Shown piece by piece: positions 34,117-42,848 of a stretch of DNA of 64,000 nucleotides. The DNA comes from Natrinema salaciae (lineage in GTDB: Archaea > Halobacteriota > Halobacteria > Halobacteriales > Natrialbaceae), in assembly GCF_900110865.1 (NCBI RefSeq), contig NZ_FOFD01000005.1, positions 277,294 to 341,293 of the forward strand. The letters run 5' to 3'. Numbering within the stretch: the first letter of the stretch is position 1; each line of letters opens with the position of its first letter. The translations under genes were made by a program, and so were the position numbers. Under the pieces are notes generated by a model that was not told where the DNA came from, did not search any database, and was given only the letters and a program-made list of their open reading frames with translations.

Positions 34117-34803
34117 TCACAAGGAGGGTTGTTCTACGTGTCGTTCCCAAAATTCCGGTCCCTCGTACTTCGCATACGTCGTTCGATAACCGAATCGACG
34201 GCCAACCGGCGCGAGGACGGTCGCCAATAGGCGGGTCACGGCCGGAGGGGGCGACACGAACACCGTATCGTCTGCTAACTCGTCGGTCAACACCATGCCC
34301 TGGAGAACCGTCGGCTGTCCCGAGTCACTCACGTTCCCTTCGTGAGCGAGGCCGAATAACGTCCTGATGAGCGGGAGTGCCTTTCCAGGTGGTTTGACTG
34401 TGCCGATAGCCGCGGCGAAACGGTCGCCATCGTAGCGGGGTTTGTGAACCGTTCCGGCGGGCACGGTGCGTGAATCTCCCGCCGAAACGCGGTGAGGGGT
34501 TCCTTCGACGACGACCGTCAGTTCGCCCGAGATGCCTTCAAAGGTTTCCTCGTACCCTACGTGGTAGTGTTCCGGTGGCCCTTCTCCAGCGCTCAGGTAG
34601 AGCGCGCTGTGATACTCGCCCCCCGTGTCCTCGGGGGGTTCAAGTTCGGCGACCCATTCCCGAGTCACGGGATTAGAAACGAGGGGTCCGGTCCGTTCCC
34701 GGAGTTTCTCCGCAAGATCGCCATCGGGATCGACCTCGAGACCGCTCCCGGGGATAGGGTCACCGTTCTCGTCGAGCGTTCTCCCCACAGGTGTGGCGAC
34801 CAT
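34117..34803 (-). CDS. Cupin-domain protein
   Basis: A 228-residue protein from MVATPVGRTLDENG. The cupin core is at about residues 60-125: EGPPEHYHVGYEETFEGISGELTVVVEG (motif 1 with His-x-His and Glu) and DSRTVPAGTVHKPRYDGDRF (motif 2 with the last His), a metal-binding layout. The C-terminal 100 residues are hydrophobic-helical and specific to this subfamily. Substrate unknown. Not related to the cupin/zinc-ribbon family found three times elsewhere in the window. Ends near base 34117 with no neighbour overlapping. Confidence 0.8.
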   Translation of the reverse strand: MVATPVGRTLDENGDPIPGSGLEVDPDGDLAEKLRERTGPLVSNPVTREWVAELEPPEDTGGEYHSALYLSAGEGPPEHYHVGYEETFEGISGELTVVVEGTPHRVSAGDSRTVPAGTVHKPRYDGDRFAAAIGTVKPPGKALPLIRTLFGLAHEGNVSDSGQPTVLQGMVLTDELADDTVFVSPPPAVTRLLATVLAPVGRRFGYRTTYAKYEGPEFWERHVEQPSL

Positions 34804-35088
34804 GTGGAGGAATAACATGGGGTGGGTGATGAAGATTAGGGTGGAAACACTGCTTGATATCCAGGAAAAGTTCCCCGCGGACTACCGCCTCTCCGTTCAG
34901 CATGCAGCTTTTGACAGCTATCGGAGAGACCGAGTGCCGTTCCGTTCCTATTTGACCCGTACTGAGCGATCGGCGCGTTTGAAGACTGTGGTACCTCTCG
35001 TGCTCCATTCGCGCCCTCTGTTCGACGGGAGTGGGAAAATGAGTCACAGAAACCGTCTGTGACACACCCGACTGTGCGACCGGGTCAG

Positions 35089-37116
35089 TTACTGGGGATT
35101 CGGGTTCGAGCCAACGGCGTTCTGTTCGAACGCCGTGCCGGTGATCGACTTGAGTCGGTCGACCAGCGAGTCCTTCTTCGGTTCGCCCATCAGGGCGACG
35201 TCGAGGACCTCGCTGATGTTCGAACAGGGGATGATCTCGACCATCTCCTCGTACTCGTCTTCGATCATCACGTCCTGTTCGTTCGCCTCGGGGATGATGA
35301 CCTTCGTGCAGCCGGCCTTCGCGGCGGCTTCGATCTTGTGGGTGACCCCGCCGATCGGGAGCACGTCACCGCGGACTGATAGCGATCCAGTCATGGCGAC
35401 CGACTGGTCGACCGGGATGTTCTCCAGCGCGGAGATGACGGCGGTCGCCACGGTGATGGAGGCGGAGTCGCCGTCGACACCGCCTTCGCCGGTCTGGACG
35501 AACTGGATGTGGATATCTTTCTCCGAGAGGTCCACGTCGGAGAACTTCTTGATGATCGCGGAGACGTTCTGGACCGACTCCTCGGCCATCTCCTTGAGCT
35601 GGCCGGTGGCGATCACCTGCCCGCCGCCCTGTGCGGGGGCGATCTCGGCCATAACGGGAAGCATGATGCCCGAGTCCTCGCCCATGACGGCGAGGCCGTT
35701 GACGCGGCCCTCGACGCCGCCGTCGTTGACCTGCAGCTCGTAGTCCTTGCGGCGCTCGATGTAGTCGTCGGCGAGCTGTTGCTCGATCGAGCGCGACCGG
35801 TCCTTCGCCCGCAGAACGTCGTCCCGAGTCGTGAACTCCCGATCCTCCGCGCGAGCGATGTCACCTGCAACGCGGACCAGCCCACCGAGGCTACGAAACA
35901 GCAGCGTCAGGTGATTCTTGCGGCCCGAGCGACGCTTGGCCTCGAGGATGATCTCCTCGACGGCGTCGTCGGTGAAGTGGGGCAGACGGCCGTCGCGTTC
36001 GACCTCCTGGGCGATGAAGCGGGCGTACTTGCGCCGCATCTCGGGGGTGTCCTCGATGGTGTCGTCCATGTAGACCTCGTAGCCGTACCCCTTGATCCGG
36101 TTGCGGAGCGCGGGGTGCATGTTCTCCATGGCGTCGAGGTTCCCGGCAGCGACCATGATGAAGTCACAGGGGACGGGCTCAGTTTGAACCATCGCGCCCG
36201 AGGAGCGCTCGGACTGGCCCGTGATCGAGAACTCGCCCTCCTGAATCGCCGTCATTAGCTTCTGCTGGGTCTGGATATCGAGCGTGTTGATCTCGTCGAG
36301 GAACAGCACGCCCTTGTTGGACTGATGGATCGAACCGGGTTCGACCCGTTCGTGGCTCGGGGTCCCCATGCCACCGGACTGGAAGGGGTCGTGACGGACG
36401 TCGCCCAGCAGTGCACCGGCGTGGGCACCTGTTGCATCTTCGAACGGTGCCGTGCGCTGATCGCCATTGTTGACCAGCAAGTTCGGTACCATCGCATCCG
36501 AGCCCTGGCTCAGATTCCGAAAGATAAACCAGATGATCCCTGCCGCAAGGAGACCGAGCAGGAGCGAGGCCCCCGCCAGAATCGTGTAGGCGAGGATCGC
36601 TGCGATGGCGACCCACATCAGGATCGAGCGCATCCGGTTGCGCTTGTTAGCTTCCTCCTTGTGGGCGTCGACGATCTGATTGCCCTTTCCGGCGGGAACG
36701 GTCCGGACCTTCGGCTCGTTGTCGTCGCCCGGGTTGGGATAGACCAGGACGTCCTGTAGATCCTCTTGGGGAAGCAGCTGACTCATCGCCTTCGCCAGCA
36801 TCGACTTCCCGGTCCCCGGCGAGCCGATCATCATGACGTGGCGGCGCTGCTTGGCCGCCTTGATGATGATCTCTCGCGCTTCATCCTGTCCGATGACTTG
36901 ATCGACGAGCCGTTCCGGAACCTCGATCTCCTCGGTGGAGTCGATCTCGAGGCCGCCGAGGAGGTCGTCTTCGGCGACCGCTTCGTTGATCTCGACGTCC
37001 GGACCGACCTCGACGTCGCTACCGAGATCCTCGACGGTCTCGACGTCGTCACCCTCCTCGCCGGGACTACCGGCTGGAGCGTCTTCGGGAGGGTCGTCGT
37101 TCATATTATTATTCAT
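35089..37116 (-). CDS. lonB: Archaeal Lon protease (LonB), membrane-anchored
   Basis: A 675-residue AAA+ protease. An acidic haloarchaeal N-terminus (about 1-60) precedes the Walker A GSPGTGKS at 98-105; two adjacent transmembrane helices are inserted after it (about 163-200, SILMWVAIAAILAYTILAGA), the hallmark of archaeal LonB; Walker B LFLDEINTLDIQ follows. The C-terminal protease has the catalytic Ser551 in GDSAS and Lys594 in HKIEAAAKAG. In Haloferax LonB is essential and controls membrane protein and lipid homeostasis. Encoded alone, with a TATA-like element 40 bases upstream. Confidence 0.95.
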   Translation of the reverse strand: MNNNMNDDPPEDAPAGSPGEEGDDVETVEDLGSDVEVGPDVEINEAVAEDDLLGGLEIDSTEEIEVPERLVDQVIGQDEAREIIIKAAKQRRHVMMIGSPGTGKSMLAKAMSQLLPQEDLQDVLVYPNPGDDNEPKVRTVPAGKGNQIVDAHKEEANKRNRMRSILMWVAIAAILAYTILAGASLLLGLLAAGIIWFIFRNLSQGSDAMVPNLLVNNGDQRTAPFEDATGAHAGALLGDVRHDPFQSGGMGTPSHERVEPGSIHQSNKGVLFLDEINTLDIQTQQKLMTAIQEGEFSITGQSERSSGAMVQTEPVPCDFIMVAAGNLDAMENMHPALRNRIKGYGYEVYMDDTIEDTPEMRRKYARFIAQEVERDGRLPHFTDDAVEEIILEAKRRSGRKNHLTLLFRSLGGLVRVAGDIARAEDREFTTRDDVLRAKDRSRSIEQQLADDYIERRKDYELQVNDGGVEGRVNGLAVMGEDSGIMLPVMAEIAPAQGGGQVIATGQLKEMAEESVQNVSAIIKKFSDVDLSEKDIHIQFVQTGEGGVDGDSASITVATAVISALENIPVDQSVAMTGSLSVRGDVLPIGGVTHKIEAAAKAGCTKVIIPEANEQDVMIEDEYEEMVEIIPCSNISEVLDVALMGEPKKDSLVDRLKSITGTAFEQNAVGSNPNPQ

Positions 37117-37138
37117 AGCTCACTACCAAGTACCGAAT

Positions 37139-37405
37139 ATGAAGGGCTTGCCGCGGATATACTTTCTCCATAACGCCATTCGGCGGTCCGGCACTTCGAT
37201 CGAACACAGCAACGAGGACGGAGTCCCGTTCAAACCGATTGCGGGTTGCGACGAGAATGTGGACACGGATATGCTCGTACAGGCCGGTCCGAACTACGAT
37301 GTTTCCCGGGCTGAACTCGTGGCGCAGATCGACCGGTCCGACGACGACCAGGTTGCTACCTTCGCGAACGAAGGCTCGGTCGACCGTGCGGAGCGGACGG
37401 GGTGA
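37139..37405 (+). CDS. Hypothetical acidic ORF divergent from lonB
   Basis: An 88-codon frame; residues from MLVQAGPNYDVSRAELVAQI (ATG 37271) onward have haloarchaeal composition and GC-rich third positions, ending at TGA 37403-37405 that overlaps the GTG of the next frame. The upstream part overlaps the lonB promoter, so a start at 37271 is as likely. Family not recognised. Confidence 0.35.
   Translation: MKGLPRIYFLHNAIRRSGTSIEHSNEDGVPFKPIAGCDENVDTDMLVQAGPNYDVSRAELVAQIDRSDDDQVATFANEGSVDRAERTG
37155..37169 (-). promoter_or_regulatory. BRE/TATA-like promoter of lonB
   Basis: On the minus strand GGAGAAAGTATATCC sits about 40-55 bases upstream of the lonB ATG at 37116, giving a predicted transcript with a short leader. 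It lies inside the start of the divergent ORF at 37139, which argues against that start. Confidence 0.45.
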
Positions 37406-37698
37406 CCGCGCCAATCGAGGACGGCGTCCAAGAGCCGACGACCCGATACGACCGCGGACTCGAAGCGCTCCAGGTGCTCGATGGTTCGATGACCGTCGAC
37501 GAACTGGTTGTCGATTTCGAGATGGCTGTCACTGCGGTTCGGAAACGGGTTGCGTTTCTCGAGGAGTTCGATCGGACCATCCGAGATGGTGAGACCGTCC
37601 GTCAACGGACTCGTTCGGTCGCCTGTAATCGTGATCGACCGTCTCCATACGCCCCGTTCTTTCGACTGAGATTGTTGGCTCAAGATGTGACAGGATGA
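37402..37698 (+). CDS. Hypothetical ORF with HTH-like stretch
   Basis: From the GTG at 37402 (overlapping the previous stop) the frame reads YDRGLEALQVLDGSMTVDEL followed by FEMAVTAVRKRVAFLEEFDR, helix-turn-helix-like. The last 25 residues are unlike the rest and overlap the 3' end of the convergent membrane protein gene by nothing but a few bases. It may be the second half of a frameshifted regulator together with 37139-37405. Confidence 0.35.
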   Translation: MTAPIEDGVQEPTTRYDRGLEALQVLDGSMTVDELVVDFEMAVTAVRKRVAFLEEFDRTIRDGETVRQRTRSVACNRDRPSPYAPFFRLRLLAQDVTG

Positions 37699-37699
37699 T

Positions 37700-38191
37700 T
37701 CACCGACGCAGGACCAGATACGTCCCGCCGAGGACGAGGCCATACGCCAAGTGTGCGATCAGGCTCGGAAGAGCGAGATTCGGAAGCGGGGGTGCGCCGG
37801 CGAACCCGATCACGTTCAGCCACACGGGCATTACGACGCCGGCAGCAACGATCCATAGTACCGCGCCATAGAAGAGACTCGCGCCGAGTACCCGCCATCG
37901 GTTTTCGACGTGTCCCCTGATGCGGGGGCGCGTCAACAGTGTCACGAAGACCAGACCGAAGAGCACGCTGTTGAATAGGTGGATTCCCCATCCTGCGACC
38001 ACTCCTTCCTGGCCAAACAGCGCCGGAATGGCCATCTCCATGGCGTCGGGCATCCCCGACAGCATCAATAGCCCCATAGCGACACCGCCGACGAGACCGC
38101 CGATCACCCCTCCGAGCCATTCTTTCTTCGACGTTACCTCGACTTTCTGCCCGCTAACGACGTCAGCGGGCGCGACAGTTTTCGAACTCAT
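37700..38191 (-). CDS. DUF6789-like membrane protein
   Basis: A 163-residue four-helix membrane protein with a polar N-terminus (PADVVSGQKVEVTSKKEWLG) and conserved MEMAIPALFGQEGVVAGWGIH and MPVWLNVIGFAGAPPLPN. The frameshifted homologue at 3585-4081 shares these blocks. Members are widespread in haloarchaea and sometimes labelled histidine kinase through annotation drift; no kinase residues are present. Function unknown. 38192-38466 contains no gene. Confidence 0.75.
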   Translation of the reverse strand: MSSKTVAPADVVSGQKVEVTSKKEWLGGVIGGLVGGVAMGLLMLSGMPDAMEMAIPALFGQEGVVAGWGIHLFNSVLFGLVFVTLLTRPRIRGHVENRWRVLGASLFYGAVLWIVAAGVVMPVWLNVIGFAGAPPLPNLALPSLIAHLAYGLVLGGTYLVLRR

Positions 38192-38466
38192 CTCTGATCC
38201 CTACCCCCGATAGGTGCCCAGAGAACATATAGCTGCCACTACAAGAAACTGATAGTGAATCGGACGACCTGATATAATAGAAGGCAGGCATGTGACCAAA
38301 TAATCGGTTGAACCGGGGCTCTTTGCGACATACTCCCTCCATACGAAAACGTCCTGAGAAAACGTTGAGGGCGGCGATTCAGAAACAGTCAGTAATCGCC
38401 TGAAATAAGGAACGCAGAACAGCGCCGCCGCTCAGTGGTAAGCAGACACCTGACCCCCCAACGGCG

Positions 38467-39320
38467 TTAGTCCGGCGGGTCGAGGGCGTAGTATTTCTTT
38501 GCTACCGTCAAGAACTGATTCGCGTCTACACGCGGTGCATACGTCGCATTCTCGCCATCGATGGCGAGTTTCACCAGCAAGTCCACGAGCCGCCAGACGT
38601 TGTACAGTACGCACGCGAACACGAAGCGATGTAGAAGGAGTGCTGGCCGCTCTGGGCGCACATGTTCTCGCGCATCCCCATGTACGCGTGCTCGTGAACC
38701 ACGGTGTTGTCAGCCCGGTTCAGATAGAACGCATCTGTGACGAACGGCTTGGCCTGTTTCCAGACCTCCTTGGTTTTCTCAGCGACGAGCCGCTGTTCGC
38801 TCCGCCTCGAAGTGATGTCGCGTTCCTCGGGACGGAACACTGGGTCTGGAACGGGAATGCCCTGCTCACGAGCGAAGGCGAGGGCTTCCTCAGTAGCCGT
38901 CCGCACGAACTCGCGCTGTACGTCGGTGAACTCCTCGTTCTACATCTCCCAGAGCCGCGACTGGCTTGGCGCACCGCTCGTATCACGGTTGTGAGCGACT
39001 GGGAATCCGAAGTCGCGGCAGACACTGGGGTGCGCGTGGAGAAATTCGTGGAGGAGGCGTTCGCGGCAGTCCCACGCGAGCCGGAGCATATGGGCCTTAA
39101 CCCACGCGTAGAATGAGGTAGTGTTCTGATACCAATCAGCGCGGTTGTCGCCGTAGGTCTTGTCTCGGAAGAAGGCGCTCCGTAGGACTTCGACGAAATC
39201 TGGCTTCTCGGCGTAGTGGGTGAGGAAGTGGATACTCCCGTTGTGGGTCTCGCCGTTAACGGTGAACGTGAAGTACCTATCGTGGTCGAACGGGGATTCA
39301 ACGGGCAGAGCAACTGACAC
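38467..39320 (-). pseudogene. Dead DDE transposase (ISH-type)
   Basis: Minus-strand frames add up to a transposase: SIHFLTHYAEKPDFVEVL, then an in-frame TAG at 38940-38942, then NEEFTDVQREF...VHEHAYMGMRENMCAQSGQHSFYIAS, then a frameshift near 38635 into RPALLLHRFVFACVLYNVWRLVDLLVKLAIDGE, which is the C-terminal DDE-transposase region with the Tyr-Asn-x-Trp block. Two lesions, no recognisable terminal repeats checked at the ends, so the element is immobile. It belongs to the broad IS4-like haloarchaeal group by pattern only. Confidence 0.65.
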
Positions 39321-39442
39321 TACTCGACCGCACGAGGAAGGCTGTATTAATAATATGTATTCTGAGTGGGATGAGAATTGAGTTAGAAAATAAGTTATAT
39401 AATTTAGTAAAATATTTAATAGCTCCTACGCAAATTTGTAGT

Positions 39443-39898
39443 GTGAATCGACGCACATTTCTTGCGACTGCCGGTGCTTCGGTGAGTGTGTTTGGCGGTG
39501 GTTGCTTGTCTCTCTTAGATGATTCTTCGATTCGGTTAGGGTTTCTTGACGTTGGTAACTTTGACAGCGAATCGCACGAGTTCGATGTACGAGTCAAACG
39601 GGACGGTGCACAAGTACACTCTTCTTCACACGTTATTGGTGGGAAAGACGGAAACGTCGTCCACGGGGAGGCAGTCGAATGTACGTGGGGGCGTACCGCT
39701 GGAGAATATAGAATCTCCGCCCGAGTGGACAGCAACGAATGGAAGAACCAGTCACTACTGCCAGCAGATACTGGGGTTAGTTCTGAAACTGATTGTGTCG
39801 TTGTGGGCGTCTGGTATCGCTTCGATGGACTGGAATTCCAGATTGAGAGTGGGTGCAATCGTGATTACGACGGGATGTGTTCGTTCACCTCTCATTAG
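39443..39898 (+). CDS. Small Tat lipoprotein
   Basis: A 151-residue exported protein from a GTG at 39443. The N-terminus VNRRTFLATAGASVSVFGGGC is a Tat motif plus lipobox ending at Cys21. The body is a short beta-rich domain (LGFLDVGNFDSESHEFDVRV, EYRISARVDSNEW) ending in a Cys-containing tail. Similar in plan to the lipoproteins at 47148 and 47743, a haloarchaeal group of unknown function. The A+T-rich upstream 39350-39440 separates it from the dead transposase. Confidence 0.7.
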   Translation: MNRRTFLATAGASVSVFGGGCLSLLDDSSIRLGFLDVGNFDSESHEFDVRVKRDGAQVHSSSHVIGGKDGNVVHGEAVECTWGRTAGEYRISARVDSNEWKNQSLLPADTGVSSETDCVVVGVWYRFDGLEFQIESGCNRDYDGMCSFTSH

Positions 39899-40494
39899 TC
39901 CCACTGTGTTGAACGGCCAGTCCACAAGGAGTGGTTGCGAAGTACTATCTCTGAATGAGAACTCCAAGCGATTATTTCTGACGTGCCTGTCTTCTGGATA
40001 TAACCTTGTCAACCGCGATCAGCTGTTCATCGTCGAACATGCGTTTGCAGAAGACGATACCCGTACCACTCACGCTCGAGTGGAGAGCGGAGATGCCTGG
40101 GCGCACAGAATAATCGACGTCCTCCGAGCGGACGGCCGAGTGCGAACAACTGAGTCGCTCATTGAACGAGTATCCGGTGGATTCGGGCGAAGTACGCACG
40201 CTGCCGTCCTCGTCAGCCGAACTATGTCTTGGTCGTTGCACACCGGATATCGGTACTGGGAGGACAACGCAGAGCGCAACGAGAACGACGGAATCGTCAG
40301 TAGCGTCAGTGTTACAGGAGCTACGCATTGTCACCAGTGCAGTATATCTCTGGTCTAAATATCTTCTAGAGACAGTTGGCGGTCGAACCGATCGTACCGT
40401 GCGGACTACCGGCCGGAGTTCGTGACTGAACGCCGCGACCCGGAACGATCTCGACCGATCGACGGGCGGTGAAATATGGCTGGCTCTGGACAAG
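39899..40494. other. Intergenic region without a supported gene
   Basis: About 600 bases. Several frames are open on both strands but all are Ser/Arg/Thr-rich, lack good starts and match nothing I recognise. Confidence 0.4.
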
Positions 40495-41613
40495 TCAGGC
40501 TGGCACTTCCTCGTCCGTACGGGCAAGCGATATCGAGTACCCGGCCTCCGCAGAGCGATAGACCGCGTCGACGACGTTCTGGACGACCAGCCCCTGGTCG
40601 AACGTATTACACGCCGGGGGTTCGCGGGTTACGACGGACTCGAGGAACATCTCGAGTTGCGTTTCGTGAGGCGTGCGGTGTGGCGTGGCCGTGATTTCGG
40701 ACGTCCGATAGTGAGGCGTTCCGCGAGTGCTCGTGTGGTGGATTGTGAGCGAGTCGCCGCCGAGTTCGAACGCCGCGCCGCCGTCTGTTCCCCGGACGAT
40801 AACATCGTTACGCGGTGTTTGCGAGGCCGCCCACGCTACCTCGACGCTGACCGTGCGATCGTCTGCGGTCCGGATGAACGCGCTGGCGGAGTCGTCCACT
40901 TCGAAAGACGTCTCGTTCCCGTCCAAGTCGTTCGACTCGGGCCGGTCGGGGTCGACGTACTTCGACCGCCAGCCGAATTCGGAGCGGCTGATCCCCGTCG
41001 CTTCGACCACTCGAGGGAATCCAAGCACGTAGAGTGCAAGATCGATCGCGTGAACGCCAATATCGATCAGTGCGCCGCCGCCGGCGAGTTCTGGGTCCGT
41101 GAACCAGGAATTTCGCCCGGGAATGCCGCGACGTCGAACGGTGTGAACCTGTACGTGCGTCACGTCGCCGAACGCACCGTTCGCCTGATACTCCTTGAAC
41201 ACGGTCGTCGCCGGCGAAAATCGGTTGTGGAAGCCGACCATTCCGAACCCCTCGGCCGCCTGTTCCGCCCGGGCGATCCGCTCGGCGCTCTCGAGCGTGT
41301 GCGCCAGTGGCTTCTCGATGAGCACGTCTACCCCGCGTTCGAGGGCCGCCACGGCCGTCGGTTCGTGGAACTTGTTCGGTGTCGCAACGAGCACGGCGTC
41401 TAGCGCTTCGCCTTCGTACAGTGCCTCGTGCGTTTCGTACGTCCGTGCGCCGAACGCCTCGCTGAATGCTTCTCGCTTCCCCGGGTCGACGTCAGCTCCG
41501 CCGACGACGCGATGCCCGAGGGAATCGACCGATCGGGCGTGTTGTACCCCCATGCCGCCGAGGCCGACGACGCCGACGCGAACCGGTTCGTTCGTCGTTG
41601 TTATTTCTGCCAT
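40495..41613 (-). CDS. Gfo/Idh/MocA-family oxidoreductase
   Basis: A 372-residue NAD(P)-dependent dehydrogenase. The Rossmann loop VGVVGLGGMG is at residues 13-22, the catalytic-Lys motif EKPLAHTLESAE at about 100, and the second domain has GGGALIDIGVHAIDLALYVLG, where the His is part of the active site. It probably oxidises a sugar or inositol derivative; the exact substrate cannot be told. Encoded alone, with an AT-rich region carrying TTAGTACTC/TATAAGAG just upstream of the ATG at 41613. Confidence 0.9.
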   Translation of the reverse strand: MAEITTTNEPVRVGVVGLGGMGVQHARSVDSLGHRVVGGADVDPGKREAFSEAFGARTYETHEALYEGEALDAVLVATPNKFHEPTAVAALERGVDVLIEKPLAHTLESAERIARAEQAAEGFGMVGFHNRFSPATTVFKEYQANGAFGDVTHVQVHTVRRRGIPGRNSWFTDPELAGGGALIDIGVHAIDLALYVLGFPRVVEATGISRSEFGWRSKYVDPDRPESNDLDGNETSFEVDDSASAFIRTADDRTVSVEVAWAASQTPRNDVIVRGTDGGAAFELGGDSLTIHHTSTRGTPHYRTSEITATPHRTPHETQLEMFLESVVTREPPACNTFDQGLVVQNVVDAVYRSAEAGYSISLARTDEEVPA

Positions 41614-42848
41614 CAGTTACTATCTACTACTCACTTACGTTTAGTACTCTATAAGAGTTAGCATACCACAAGGTAGGGAGGTTACCGCTGAACCGGTTCG
41701 ATGCGCTGGGAGTTCTGGTCCTCGAATGTGAGACGAATTCGGCTGGCGAAGAATCCAGAACCCTCGTTCGATTCCGACCAGTGGGAGTTACGTGCGCGTT
41801 ATCACGTGGGATGCGGGTTTTACTTCGTCTCGAATCCGGGCGTCAGCTCCCGAGTCGACGCGCTCGTTGGTTGGGTCGAAACAGAATCAGTGCTCCGTCG
41901 AGTGCGTCGGACTTCTGTCGCGCACCCGGTGCTCCGTTCGCGGTCGTCGACCGCGACGCCGGCAGTCTCGAGGCCGTAATCAGCTGTTGCTGCGGCGACG
42001 TTGTTGGCGGTGCCGCCACCGGCGCGACGAGATCGAAATCGGTCACTCAGGGGTACAGACGATGAACAACCGCAAATAGCGATCGGGGGTGTTCGGCTTC
42101 GAAGCACGATCGAGAGGACTGTTTTCACGCACGGTCCAGAAGCATCGTTTCACGTTCCGTCGTCCCGGACCCCAGACCACTTTACAGACATATGAATGTT
42201 CCCCAGTTGTGCAGCAGTAACGAACGACCGTCGAGACGGGACGTGATCGAAAATTGTGCGTCCGGGCTCGACGGCATTTCGGAGCGGGCGCCACAACGCA
42301 GTAGAAGAACGGGCCGACAATTACGTTTCGATTTTGGGGATCACGAGGGACCGTCGATCTTCCGAACGATCCCGAGAGGGTTCACGCCGCGACGTCGACC
42401 CACCACCACGCGACCGTCTCCGAGACGGCGAGGACGACCATCGCGAGGGCCGTCGGGAGCGGCGAACGGCTGTTCAGAACGTCTAGCGTCTCGGTACACG
42501 ATCGGTGATCACCGAACCTGAACCAGAGACGGTATCTGCAGCGTTCATCTCACGGGCCACGTCCCGATCGATAGTAGTCTTGGGAAGCGGCCAGTTCTCG
42601 AGAGTGCCGAACTATTTCCCGAAAGGTCCACGCTTCTACGGAGGTATCACTCGTTTCTCGACCGGCCGAAACGGGGACATCATCGGGTCCCAAAATAAAA
42701 CGGAGCAAAGTAGCCACGCCCGTCACACGCCTTTCAGTATCGATCCGCAATATCTCTCGTGCTTCGATATTAATTGTTTGGGACTAATGGTCCGGCCACG
42801 CATCGTCGGAGAACGATCTTCTTACTCGTCCTCTATTTCCCAGCCGTA
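41614..42848. other. Gene-poor region with decayed fragments
   Basis: About 1.2 kb without an intact gene. Besides the kinase-like scrap at 41919-42044, a minus-strand frame at about 42380-42510 encodes a hydrophobic stretch (PTALAMVVLAVSETVAWWW) that could be the end of a lost membrane protein. The rest is open only in Arg/Ser-rich frames. Confidence 0.35.
41919..42044 (-). pseudogene. PfkB-type carbohydrate kinase scrap
   Basis: One minus-strand frame reads RRAGGGTANNVAAATADYGL then ETAGVAVDD, the N-terminal GG-x-x-x-N-V-A signature of PfkB/ribokinase sugar kinases. Only about 40 codons survive. Next to a sugar-type dehydrogenase, it may be the remains of a catabolic cluster. Confidence 0.4.

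Noticed and set aside
35509..36258. A 249-codon plus-strand frame in lonB
   Set aside because: Antisense of the AAA+ domain coding sequence.
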